Source: JAUVXJ01 sp964433755 (GTDB taxonomy: Bacteria; Chloroflexota; Anaerolineae; UBA7937; B3-Chlor). From it: a DNA stretch of 64,000 bases. The notes under the pieces are model-generated. The model did no database searches, had not been told where the DNA came from, and worked only from the letters and a program-made list of their open reading frames with translations. A program made the position numbers and the translations under genes. Below, one piece after another: positions 42,944-51,551 of this stretch. The DNA lies in NCBI GenBank assembly GCA_964433755.1, contig CAYSSR010000001.1, forward strand, positions 496,001 through 560,000, written 5' to 3'. Position 1 is the first letter of the stretch. Each line of letters begins with the position of its first letter.

Positions 42944-45898
42944 CTACTGCACGACCACCGTGGACGGGAGCAAGAGCCGGTCGCCAGCCAGCTCTCCTGA
43001 CGGCTGACGGAGCTGTAGCCGCTGCCCCGTTGCTGCGTCGTACATGCCTATCTCCAGGACGTACTCCCCTGGAGGTGCGTCGGCGTCGATAGCCAGTTCG
43101 TAGACGTCGGTGATCACCTCCTGGTCGACCCAACTGGTGGTCGGCAGCGTGCCATCGCCTGGAATGCTGTCCTTCTGTCCGCGTACCTGATTCTGGGGGT
43201 CGAGAAGATGGGTGAACACCGTGTACGAGGTCTCCGTGGTCCCTGTGGCTTGCCAGTAGAGAGTCAAGACGAGAACGCCGCCGGGCTGGGCTTGAGTTTC
43301 AACCAGGTCGTAGCCCAGCAACGAGATGCTGTTGCCCACCAATATCTCCAGGGGATGCTGGATCTCCGGGACGTCGAAATAGTGGGGCCGGCCTTTGATA
43401 CTGACCGTGGCCAGTCTGACCTCTCCCACGACCGAGTCGCCTTCCAGCACGAACAGCGAGAGTCCATACTCTCCCTCAGGTGCGTCGGGGGGCACGGGAA
43501 CGTTGTGCCAATCTCGCAGGACCTCGCCGGCCTGCCATTGGGTTGTAGGGTAGGTCCCATCGACGGGGCGATCCGTCTGTTTCGCCTGGACGCGGCCTTC
43601 CACATCCACCAACTCCAGTGAGAGGACGTAGTCAGCGTCCAGGTCTGCCAGGGCCTCCCAGTACAGGGCACAGCGGAGAGTGTCGCCGGGCTCCACCTCT
43701 TGCTGGGGCAGGTCGTATCCCAGCAGCCTGATAGAGGGCGCCAGGTGTCCGTCTGAGACCTGGATCTGGGGCCCCACTTCCACCGGAACCATGGACCTGA
43801 TTACTTGCAGTGATCCCGCTCTCTTGCTCTGGCCAACGATCTGGCCCTGCTCGTCCAGCACAGGGAGTCTTGCCGTGGTCTCGGCCTCGTAGACCGCCAC
43901 CTCGATGAAGTACTCCCCCGGCGGAGTCGCCGGCGGCATGACCAGGGTGTAGTAGTCCATCTCCACCTGCCCCGGCTGCCAGAGGGACGTCGTCGCTAGG
44001 CCGTTGCTCTGCAGGAGCTTGTCCATCTGAGACAGCACCCGGCCCCGGCTGTCCACCAGGTACACCGCCGCCTTGTAGTCCGAGACGGGTGTGTTCGAGG
44101 CCTCCCATCGCAGCACCACCCACGCGTCCTCGCCTGAGAGAACGAGGTGCTCGTTGACGTCGGCGGGAGTGTCAACTGCCTCCTGTAACGAGCCGCCATA
44201 GGCCACTCCGGTGAGTGAGACCTGATCCCCGAAGCTCGCCGAGGCGTCTTCGAAAGAGCCGACGATGGTCAGCTCCTGATCCTCCAGCAAGCGGTAGCTA
44301 GCCACGTCGAAGGCGCGAAACTCCTCCAGGCCTACCTGCTCGCCATACTTGCCCAGCAGAAAGGGCAGCACCTGCTTGGGATCGGCATGGTAGAGGTAGG
44401 CGCCACCCAGGATCTCCGCATCCCACTCCACGACCCGGGCCTCGTTCGATCCTCGTAGCAGGGTGGTCAGCTCCGCCGCCACGGTCTCCTCGTCCGTGCG
44501 CAGGAAACGGTGAGCAGCTTCACCCTGGTACAGGAACTCCACAGTATAGTGAACGGAGCCAGGCTCCGCCAACGAGGTGAGGGGGAGGATCCAAACTCCG
44601 TCCGGTCGAGAGAGCTCGTTCATAGTCTGAGCAGCTTCCACGAAGGCCACGTCGAAGGCGGGAGGCAACTCTGGGCTGTCCCAGGCATTGAAGTAGTCGT
44701 TGCAGGTGGAGATCCCCGTGACGAGGAAGACCAGGACACCCAAAGCCAGCACCAGGCGCGACAGGGTCGCTCGTGAGGAGGACGACTTCGACCACTCCAG
44801 GGCCTCCTGGAGGCCGATGGCAGGCAGGATGCACGCCAGGGGCAGCAGCCCGATGCTGCGCGACGAGTGGGGCACGCCCGAGAGGCTGAGCACGGCAGGA
44901 AGCGACATCACCGCAAGCCACACCAGAAGGAAGAGGTACTGAGGTTTGCGCCATCTACGCAGAGTGAGCGCCAACCCCACGACGAGCAGCAGCCCCGTCA
45001 GGGAGTCGAGGAGGGGACGCTGGGCCGGGTTTTGTCTCCAGTTGGGATCCGGCAGAAAGAGGAAGGAGGCCGCGGTCTTGGCCGTGCTGGTCAAGAGCGC
45101 GCGGATGGGAGAACCCTGGTTGTACTCGGGGTTGAGGATGGAGACGTCGGCGGCCCTAGAGAAGTAGATGTCGAAGTGCGTGAGGCCAAAGTAGCCCAGC
45201 GGCAGGAAGGCTGCCAGAGCTACGCCGAAGAGGACCACCCAGTTGAGCAGAAGACGTTTGTCCAGTCGTCGAGTGAGCAAGACACAGCAACAGACGTATA
45301 GCAGGAAGACGAAGGGGACCAGCCTCGAGGCCCTGTAGGTGTACATGGTCAGACCGAGCATCAGGCCGCACAGGGCGTAGAACAACACCCTTCCCGTCCT
45401 TCTGGCTCGCCAGAAGAAGAAGGCTGTGGCTGTGATCATCAACGGCAGGGTGATGGGCTCCATTCCCAGCCTGCTGTAGTTCAGATGCCAGTAGGAGAGG
45501 GCCAACCACAAGGCCGACATCAACCCCATCTGAGAGGCCGCTCGCTCGGTCCGTTCGGAGCGAAAGATCTCCTTGGTCAGCAGGTAGACCAGGGGCACGG
45601 TGATGGTGCCTATCGCCGCCGAGGTCAGCCGGATCACGAAGGGGCTCTGGCCGAAGAGCGCGAAGAACAGCGCTACGAGGTGGATATGCGTCGGCTCTTC
45701 GCCCAGCTCCTCCTCGAAGAAGACGAAGGGTCTTCTCTCCTCCAGGACGCGCCTGGCCTCGTATCCGTTGAAGCCCTCGTCGGAGTGCAAGCCCAGAGGG
45801 ATGGCGTTCAGTCTGTAGACCCGCAGCGAGAGGGCTAGCAGGGTGATCAACGCCAGCAGCAGCCATTCATTCCTGATCAGCGCCGACAGACGTCTCAT
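42944..45898 (-). CDS. PMT/GT39-like glycosyltransferase with three C-terminal beta domains (paralog 4)
   Basis: 984 aa from ATG 45898 (GGAG six bases upstream). Basic N-terminus, about ten membrane helices, acidic pair Asp40-Glu41 in GLHSDEGFNG, the loop EELGEEPTHIHLVALFFALFG, then RPDGVWILPLTS and three beta modules ending with LEIGMYDAATGQRL. It is most like paralog 1 in its first loop and module order. Family knowledge: GT39-like enzymes add sugars from polyprenyl-phosphate donors to proteins or glycans. Inference: the array glycosylates a surface polymer or protein. Confidence 0.86.
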   Translation of the reverse strand: MRRLSALIRNEWLLLALITLLALSLRVYRLNAIPLGLHSDEGFNGYEARRVLEERRPFVFFEEELGEEPTHIHLVALFFALFGQSPFVIRLTSAAIGTITVPLVYLLTKEIFRSERTERAASQMGLMSALWLALSYWHLNYSRLGMEPITLPLMITATAFFFWRARRTGRVLFYALCGLMLGLTMYTYRASRLVPFVFLLYVCCCVLLTRRLDKRLLLNWVVLFGVALAAFLPLGYFGLTHFDIYFSRAADVSILNPEYNQGSPIRALLTSTAKTAASFLFLPDPNWRQNPAQRPLLDSLTGLLLVVGLALTLRRWRKPQYLFLLVWLAVMSLPAVLSLSGVPHSSRSIGLLPLACILPAIGLQEALEWSKSSSSRATLSRLVLALGVLVFLVTGISTCNDYFNAWDSPELPPAFDVAFVEAAQTMNELSRPDGVWILPLTSLAEPGSVHYTVEFLYQGEAAHRFLRTDEETVAAELTTLLRGSNEARVVEWDAEILGGAYLYHADPKQVLPFLLGKYGEQVGLEEFRAFDVASYRLLEDQELTIVGSFEDASASFGDQVSLTGVAYGGSLQEAVDTPADVNEHLVLSGEDAWVVLRWEASNTPVSDYKAAVYLVDSRGRVLSQMDKLLQSNGLATTSLWQPGQVEMDYYTLVMPPATPPGEYFIEVAVYEAETTARLPVLDEQGQIVGQSKRAGSLQVIRSMVPVEVGPQIQVSDGHLAPSIRLLGYDLPQQEVEPGDTLRCALYWEALADLDADYVLSLELVDVEGRVQAKQTDRPVDGTYPTTQWQAGEVLRDWHNVPVPPDAPEGEYGLSLFVLEGDSVVGEVRLATVSIKGRPHYFDVPEIQHPLEILVGNSISLLGYDLVETQAQPGGVLVLTLYWQATGTTETSYTVFTHLLDPQNQVRGQKDSIPGDGTLPTTSWVDQEVITDVYELAIDADAPPGEYVLEIGMYDAATGQRLQLRQPSGELAGDRLLLPSTVVVQ

Positions 45899-45941
45899 GG
45901 AACGCTCCGAGGTGTGCGTCCTGAAGCCCCACCAACAACGA

Positions 45942-48233
45942 TCACGGCTCGACCTCCACGGAGGTCAACAGAACACTGAGACCCACCGGACTGCCGCTCT
46001 CGTCCAGGACCTCCAAGTTCTCCATTGTCTCCAGGAGATAGGCACCAGCGTCCAGGCGGTAGCTCCCCGGCTCCAGGTCCAGAGGTATCTCTATCTCGTG
46101 CCGGTCCCACACGATCTCCCCCGGCTCCCACCTGGTGGTGGGCGAGAAGTTGTAGACCGGCCACCGGTCGCTCTGGGAGAACAGGCCGGTGACCTCTTGA
46201 TCGGTGAGGTGGACGAAGACCTTGTAGTTCTCATCCGTCTCCTGGAGGGCCAGCCAGTAGAGGGTGACTTCGATGGCGTCCCCAGGATGGACCGAAGTCT
46301 GGTCGAGGTAGAAGCCCAGCAGCTTGAACTGGTCGCCCAGATTGGCTTGCACGGATTGCGGGTGCTGGACCGAGGAAGAGGAGCGCACGTGCCAGAAGGT
46401 GGCCGAGCCCAGCAGGACACAGACCGCCAGAAGGGCGAGGAGAACCTTCCATCTCCTGGCCCAGAGGAGCAAGGCTACCACACCAGCCAGGCAGGCCAGA
46501 GAGGCGAGCGTCGCGGCCAACTCCAGGGGCGTGTCCTCGAAACGGGCCAGGACGCTATGATCACCGGAGGGCAGATCGACGGCCAGCAAACCCATCCTTC
46601 CCAGAGGGTAGGCTGTCGCTCTCTGACCGTCCACGTAGACCCCCCAGTTGGGCACGTAGAAACTGTGCCAGCAGAGGGTCATGGGTTGAGCTGTGGTCAC
46701 CTCCAGGTCCATGGACAGAGGCCCGTGCTCCTGTACAGAGACGCTGGGCACCGCCGATGGGTCGAGGTCGACCGGCTCCAGCGGGCCCTTCTCCAGCGGC
46801 AGAAAGATGGCCCCCGGCTCCTCCTCCACCCACGCGGGCAGGTACTCCAGTAACCAGGGGTCGGGATATAGTCTGGCCCACAAGCCCGTCAGATAGTCGT
46901 ACTCGGCCATGGTGGCGAAGTTGACCGTGTCCTCGGTTAGCGGCTCCTCGTGCTCAGGCAGGTACTGGGGCTCGATAGGGAGGCCAGGCAGCGCGGTGAC
47001 CATCAGGCTTAGAACGAGGACCAGGGTCACGGCCAGCCCCCACAGGGAGCGGCTCGCCAGCGACCAGGTTTCTGTTTCCTGCGCGGGCCGTTGCCCAAAC
47101 AGGAGCAGAGGGATGGAGCCGATGGCGAAGGCGCAAGTGAAGCTGGTCAGAGTCAAAAACCGGAAGGGGTATTGGAGGTAAGGGAGCAAGGGCACGTGAT
47201 CCCACAAAGGGCGCGAGTAGACGAAGAGCATAAACAGGGACACGAAGGTCGCGCACAGAAAGAAGAGGACGTGTCTCCGCGCCTCAGTCCACGAGGGGTG
47301 CCGCAGCCGCAGCGGCACCGCCAGCGAGAGACAGAGCAGCCCGAACTGAAGCCAACTGATGGGGTGCTCCAGCCATACGCCTTGCTCTGGGAAGTAACGG
47401 TACATGAAGTAGGGCGAGAAGAAGTCGGCCATGGTGATCAATTTGGGGATGTAGTCCGTGGCCCGGGGGCCTACCAACCCCAGCCGCGCCCACTTCGATT
47501 CCGCGAACCCCGGGAACCAGTAGAAGGCGGACAGGCCGAAGGCCAGCACGAGGGCCGCAGCCACCAGGCCCAGCATCTTGAGATCACGTTCTTTGAGCCA
47601 GATCAGCCCGACATAGGCCGCCAGGAGCGGTGCGAAGATGAGCGTCATCAGGTTGTGGGTGACGAAGAGCCCCGCCAATGATAGGGCGCTCCAGGCGACG
47701 TACTGCAGCCGCTTTTCCGTTAACAGCTTGCAGAAGCACCACAGGATGAGAGGGAAGAAGGGAAATGTGAGGAACTCCGCCAGTGCGCCGCGGACGTAAG
47801 CGTCCGCCAGGTGGTAGGGCAGGTAGACATAAACCAGGCCAGCCAGGATGGCCGGGACACGTCCCAGGTGCTCCCTGGCGAAAAGGTACATGGTCAGCCC
47901 GGAGCCTACGAAGCCAACCGCGTAGGTTAGCTTGATGGCATCGATGTACCCGGCTCCGAAGACGTGGAAGACCTGACCCACATAGTAGCTGAGGGGCGCA
48001 TAGTAGTTGAGGACCGCGTACCCGTAGCCGAAGCCCATGTTGGGCAGCCAGCGAGGGTAGAGCGCGCCACTCCTGAGACACCAGTCCAGGTCCACCAGGC
48101 GGTAGAGATGATGAAGCCCGTCGTGGGAACTCAGATAGGCTGGCCCCACCAGAGGCCAGAGGACGGGCAGAGAGAGGACGAAAACCGCAATGTAGCCCCA
48201 GTCGAATCTGGGTGCTCTGATGATTCTACTCAT
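45942..48233 (-). CDS. PTPS-related polytopic membrane protein with one C-terminal beta domain
   Basis: 763 aa from ATG 48233, the first gene of the operon. The N-terminal motif SSHDGLHHLYRLVDLDWCL and the loops YYAPLSYYVGQ, VYLPYHLADAYVRGALAEF and VTHNLMTL are typical of the '6-pyruvoyl-tetrahydropterin synthase related' membrane family, a GT-C-like group of unknown biochemistry. About twelve membrane segments end near residue 640. A single beta module follows (LYWLALQETDENYKVFVHL, PTTRWEPGE), the same type that is repeated in the four PMT-like paralogs. This shared module ties the genes functionally. The ribosome site is weak. Confidence 0.83.
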   Translation of the reverse strand: MSRIIRAPRFDWGYIAVFVLSLPVLWPLVGPAYLSSHDGLHHLYRLVDLDWCLRSGALYPRWLPNMGFGYGYAVLNYYAPLSYYVGQVFHVFGAGYIDAIKLTYAVGFVGSGLTMYLFAREHLGRVPAILAGLVYVYLPYHLADAYVRGALAEFLTFPFFPLILWCFCKLLTEKRLQYVAWSALSLAGLFVTHNLMTLIFAPLLAAYVGLIWLKERDLKMLGLVAAALVLAFGLSAFYWFPGFAESKWARLGLVGPRATDYIPKLITMADFFSPYFMYRYFPEQGVWLEHPISWLQFGLLCLSLAVPLRLRHPSWTEARRHVLFFLCATFVSLFMLFVYSRPLWDHVPLLPYLQYPFRFLTLTSFTCAFAIGSIPLLLFGQRPAQETETWSLASRSLWGLAVTLVLVLSLMVTALPGLPIEPQYLPEHEEPLTEDTVNFATMAEYDYLTGLWARLYPDPWLLEYLPAWVEEEPGAIFLPLEKGPLEPVDLDPSAVPSVSVQEHGPLSMDLEVTTAQPMTLCWHSFYVPNWGVYVDGQRATAYPLGRMGLLAVDLPSGDHSVLARFEDTPLELAATLASLACLAGVVALLLWARRWKVLLALLAVCVLLGSATFWHVRSSSSVQHPQSVQANLGDQFKLLGFYLDQTSVHPGDAIEVTLYWLALQETDENYKVFVHLTDQEVTGLFSQSDRWPVYNFSPTTRWEPGEIVWDRHEIEIPLDLEPGSYRLDAGAYLLETMENLEVLDESGSPVGLSVLLTSVEVEP

Positions 48234-48304
48234 CTTGCTGAGGGTCGCCGCCTTTCGGTGGGCATCGGGTAGTGGCCCCGCCCGTTTCCCGCTGTGGCGG
48301 GAGA

Positions 48305-48334
48305 ATTATACCAGACCGGCGGTGCACTAACCAA
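48305..48334 (-). promoter_or_regulatory. Promoter of the seven-gene membrane glycosyltransferase operon
   Basis: Extended -10 TGG-TATAAT (TATAAT at 48310-48305) with a poor -35 (TTGGTT, 18-base spacing). A CCCGC-CACA-GCGGG hairpin follows in the leader. Genes downstream are separated by only 23-60 bases, supporting one transcript of about 18 kb. Confidence 0.55.
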
Positions 48335-48734
48335 GCGTCGGGCCACGAGCTGTGCGGCTACGGGCAACACGGCTGTCTCACGGTAGAAGCGCCGGTACTC
48401 TCTCTGTGGCTAGAGAGCGGTTCTTCCGCGAGCGAGACGCCACGATCATTCTACGATGTGTGCTCCTCTGGCCAATGCACGGTCGGGCGAAAGGGTCTGG
48501 GTCTGGCCTTCATGCTCGACGGGGAGCATGCGTTGGCCTCGACCATCGTCTCTCCCGACGAGGCCGGAAACCCGCCAGGGTGGGGTGGTCTCGCAGGTTA
48601 GGCTCTCTCCATGCCGCTGAACGGAGAGGGATGATGCCTCGTCTCCGAGCCCCGCCCCTGGCCGGACGGTGTCAGGCATGCGTCCGACGAGGGCCCATGG
48701 TGCCATCTTCTCCATGACAATCTCGCCGAAATAC
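48335..48734. other. Intergenic region between the glycosyltransferase operon and cstA
   Basis: About 400 bases between two divergent promoters. Open frames here (for example the minus-strand frame 48446-48970) have no ribosome site and no protein-like character. No structure or repeat worth naming was seen. Confidence 0.45.
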
Positions 48735-48763
48735 TTGACGTGAGTGGCTATTCGAGGTATAAT
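48735..48763 (+). promoter_or_regulatory. Promoter of cstA
   Basis: TTGACG (48735-48740), 17 bases, perfect TATAAT (48758-48763). It predicts a long leader of about 260 bases before cstA, without an obvious known riboswitch. Confidence 0.75.
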
Positions 48764-49032
48764 CACAAGAGGGAAAGGTATCCCGCGTTTGTAGTATAGT
48801 CTGCATGCATCAACCGATCTTTGCCAGAACCGTCTCTTCCACACATTTCCTGCCCACCTGACCAGCAAAGGCGATGGAGAAGTCTGCTTTCCAGAGCAAG
48901 AGCAGTGAGGACAGGAAAGGGGGTGATCGAGGGCGACATACCGCTGTCTCACATGGCCTGCCAAGGTCAAAGGTGCGGTTCAACATCATGAGTTGAACTC
49001 CCGTACGTATGCGGGAAAAGGAGGCCGAGGAG

Positions 49033-50754
49033 ATGAATTCGATCATCGTACTGATAGTGGGAGGTTTGGCGATTGGCATCGGCTACGGTTGGTACGCGAA
49101 GCGCATTGACCGCGGCATCGTCCAACCTGACCCGGCCAGGGCTTGTCCAGCCAAGATGTACATGGATGGGGTGGACTTCATGCCCTGTAGCCGCAACGTG
49201 CTCTTTGGCTACCAGTTCAAGTCTGTGGCCGCTCTGGCCCCCCTCACCGGGCCGGTGATCGCGGTGCAGTGGGGCTGGTTGCCTGCACTGCTGTGGATCC
49301 TGCTGGGTGTCTTCTTCATCGGTTGGGCGCAGGACTATGGCGCGCTGATCATGGGCGCCCGGCGTGACGGGGAGACCATGAGCGCGCTGAGCTACAAACT
49401 GATCTCACCCCGTGCGCGCAATATCCTCATGATCTTCATCTACTTTTACCTGTTGCTGATCATGGGGGCGTTTGGCAATGCAGTGGGCAAAGTGCTGATG
49501 ACCAACCCGAAGGTGCCCTTCGGGATGATCGCCCTGGTGGTGATGGGCGTCTTGGCCGGGCAGATGACCTACAAGTGGAAGCAGAATATCATTCTCACCA
49601 CCGTGGTTACTGTTGGCCTGACGTTCGTCGGAATCTGGGTAGGTACGCTGCCGGCAGTGAGCGGCTTCTTCTCGTCCATCTACGGCGGCGGCGAGTCCCC
49701 GGTCATCTTCCTGGGCAATACCCAAGCTGCGGTGATCGGCACCCTGCTCATGCTGCTCTTCTGCTACCTGGGCTCGGTGCTACCCATCTGGTCTTTCGCG
49801 CAGCCGGTGAACTACATCTCCTTTTGGATCGTCACACTGGGGATGGTGGGCGGCGTGATTGGCCTGGTGATCTGGCATCCGGGAATGGGCGACTTCCCTG
49901 TCTTCACCCAGTTCACGGCCGCCAGCGGGCCGTTGTGGCCCATGCTCTTCGTCACCATCGCCTGTGGCGCCATCTCCGGCTGGCATAGCCTGGTGTCCAC
50001 CTCCGGCACGGCTCGTCAGTTGGAGTCGGAGACCGATGCCCTACCGGTGGGTGGCGGCGCCATGTTCATGGAAGCCGCGTTTGCGGTCATGGCCTTCCTG
50101 ACCGCCACGGTTGCCTTCGGAGGCTGGCAGGGATACCTGGACGCCGGCGGCGCTGGGGCTGCCCTGGCCGTCTTCGCAGGTGGGTTGGCCAGCTTCTTGA
50201 GCCACATCGGCGTCCCTGTGACGTTCGGCACGGCCTACGGCTCGGTGTTCCTGACCATCATGGCTATCACCATCATGCAGTTGGTGGTGCGCTTCATGAG
50301 GGTAGCTAGCGCCGAGATGGTAGGTGACGCGGTGCCCGTGATGAAGAACGTCCACGTGGGGAGTGGCGTGGCGCTGTTCTTGACGTTCATCTTCGTCTTG
50401 ATCATCCCGTGGCTGACCATTTGGGGGGCCTTTGGCGGCGCGAACCAGTTGATGGCTGGCCTGGCACTGCTGCTGGTTTCGTTGTGGCTGATGTCGGAGG
50501 GTAGAAGATACGCCTGGGCGCTGTACCCGGCGATCTTCATGATCGTTACGACCATCGGCGCGCTCCTCTACATCGCCTACACGAACCTGTTGAAAGCGCC
50601 GGCAGCCATGGCCGCCGGCAACTTGCAGGGGGCTTTCGCCACCGGCCTGATCGGGCTTATCTGCCTGGTCCTGGTTGTGGCGGCGCTCGTGCTGGTGTGG
50701 GATGGCTGGCGAGCCATCCAGCGGACGAGGAAGGAGGCGGCGGCCAAAGCCTAG
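49033..50754 (+). CDS. cstA: Carbon starvation protein A-type transporter
   Basis: 573 aa from ATG 49033, with AAAAGGAGG eight bases upstream. CstA/BtsT-family proteins import pyruvate or small peptides. Family signatures are DGVDFMPCSRNVLFGYQFKSVAALAPLTGPVIA near the N-terminus (split here around the DGVDFMP and VLFGYQF motifs), the GWAQDYGALIMGARRDG loop and AISGWHSLVSTSGTARQL. About 15 membrane segments are present. It is transcribed from its own promoter and closed by a strong terminator at 50778, so it is probably separate from the ArsA-like genes that follow. Confidence 0.94.
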   Translation: MNSIIVLIVGGLAIGIGYGWYAKRIDRGIVQPDPARACPAKMYMDGVDFMPCSRNVLFGYQFKSVAALAPLTGPVIAVQWGWLPALLWILLGVFFIGWAQDYGALIMGARRDGETMSALSYKLISPRARNILMIFIYFYLLLIMGAFGNAVGKVLMTNPKVPFGMIALVVMGVLAGQMTYKWKQNIILTTVVTVGLTFVGIWVGTLPAVSGFFSSIYGGGESPVIFLGNTQAAVIGTLLMLLFCYLGSVLPIWSFAQPVNYISFWIVTLGMVGGVIGLVIWHPGMGDFPVFTQFTAASGPLWPMLFVTIACGAISGWHSLVSTSGTARQLESETDALPVGGGAMFMEAAFAVMAFLTATVAFGGWQGYLDAGGAGAALAVFAGGLASFLSHIGVPVTFGTAYGSVFLTIMAITIMQLVVRFMRVASAEMVGDAVPVMKNVHVGSGVALFLTFIFVLIIPWLTIWGAFGGANQLMAGLALLLVSLWLMSEGRRYAWALYPAIFMIVTTIGALLYIAYTNLLKAPAAMAAGNLQGAFATGLIGLICLVLVVAALVLVWDGWRAIQRTRKEAAAKA

Positions 50755-50777
50755 GAGCCGCGAGATTGAACCGGATG

Positions 50778-50805
50778 GCGGGAGAGCCGGTTCCGGCTCT
50801 CCCGC
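50778..50805 (+). terminator. Hairpin terminator after cstA
   Basis: A perfect 11-base GC-rich stem (GCGGGAGAGCC / GGCTCTCCCGC) with a 6-base loop, 24 bases after the stop codon. The following T-run is weak (TTCTA). Confidence 0.65.
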
Positions 50806-50861
50806 TTCTACGCAACTGATCGGGTTCTCTGAGCTTCGGATGGGGGTCAGATAGGGGCGGG

Positions 50862-51149
50862 GTGAGAGTAGCCGCAAGAGAGGCGATACCAGATCGCTTG
50901 CGCAGAGTGGCGCGTGCATGTGGTGAGATCCTCTACGGGATGACCATCTATGACATGGTGCGCGGCCTCAGAAAGGCCCGAGCCAACCTCGAGCACCTGT
51001 TCATCTTGGTGGTCTTCGGGGACCTGTTGGGTGTGCCTATGCTGCCGCCCTACTATTCTCTGCGGCTGTTGCCTTTCATCGTGCCTATGGTCCCTACATG
51101 GCGACGTAGCATGTTGAGGGAGAGAGACCTAACAGACCAAATCGGTTGA
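50862..51149 (+). CDS. Small membrane protein, paralog A, linked to ArsA-like ATPases
   Basis: 95 aa from GTG 50862 (AGGGG four bases upstream). A basic amphipathic N-terminus is followed by a hydrophobic stretch (about 43-76: EHLFILVVFGDLLGVP then PPYYSLRLLPFIVP) that could form one long or two short membrane helices broken at the Pro residues. The C-terminus is basic (RRSMLRERDLTD). It is strongly similar to the next gene product throughout the last 55 residues. No family name is known to me. Position directly before two ArsA/Get3-like ATPases suggests a membrane partner of those ATPases. Confidence 0.75.
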   Translation: MRVAAREAIPDRLRRVARACGEILYGMTIYDMVRGLRKARANLEHLFILVVFGDLLGVPMLPPYYSLRLLPFIVPMVPTWRRSMLRERDLTDQIG

Positions 51150-51190
51150 CCGGTCCATGCAACGACCGGATGCCGTCAGGAGGTAGTCAA

Positions 51191-51469
51191 GTGCCAGAAG
51201 AAAAGGAAATGAGTCCGCTCAAGAGGCTGGCCGCTAGTGCCATCGATTTCGTGTACGGGATGGCCGGCCACGACATGACCCGCTTCGCTCTCAAGACCAG
51301 GGGCAGCATGGAGCATCTCTTCATCCTCATCACCATGGGTGACCTGCTGGGCGTGCCCATCTTGCCGCCCTACTACTCGCTGCGGCTCCTGCCTTACGTC
51401 GTACCTCAGATATCCACCTGGAAGCGCCGCATGTTGAGGGAGCGCGACCTGACAGACGCGCTGGCGTAG
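51191..51469 (+). CDS. Small membrane protein, paralog B, linked to ArsA-like ATPases
   Basis: 92 aa from GTG 51191, chosen because AGGAGG lies seven bases upstream; ATG 51209 is in frame but has its ribosome site too close. It shares the core EHLFIL...GDLLGVP.LPPYYSLRLLP and the tail MLRERDLTD with paralog A, so the pair arose by duplication and is probably used as a heteromer. The hydrophobic core spans about residues 39-72. It begins 41 bases after paralog A; the first ATPase gene follows 82 bases later. Confidence 0.8.
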   Translation: MPEEKEMSPLKRLAASAIDFVYGMAGHDMTRFALKTRGSMEHLFILITMGDLLGVPILPPYYSLRLLPYVVPQISTWKRRMLRERDLTDALA

Positions 51470-51551
51470 AGGCCCTACCTGGGCAGGCTCGGGCGAGCGG
51501 GTGCTCGAGATGTGCCCGCCAGCGGGCCTGCACAGCAAGGAGGTGATCACC

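Noticed and set aside
48446..48970. Minus-strand open frame upstream of cstA
   Set aside because: Covers the cstA promoter, has no protein-like composition and no ribosome site.
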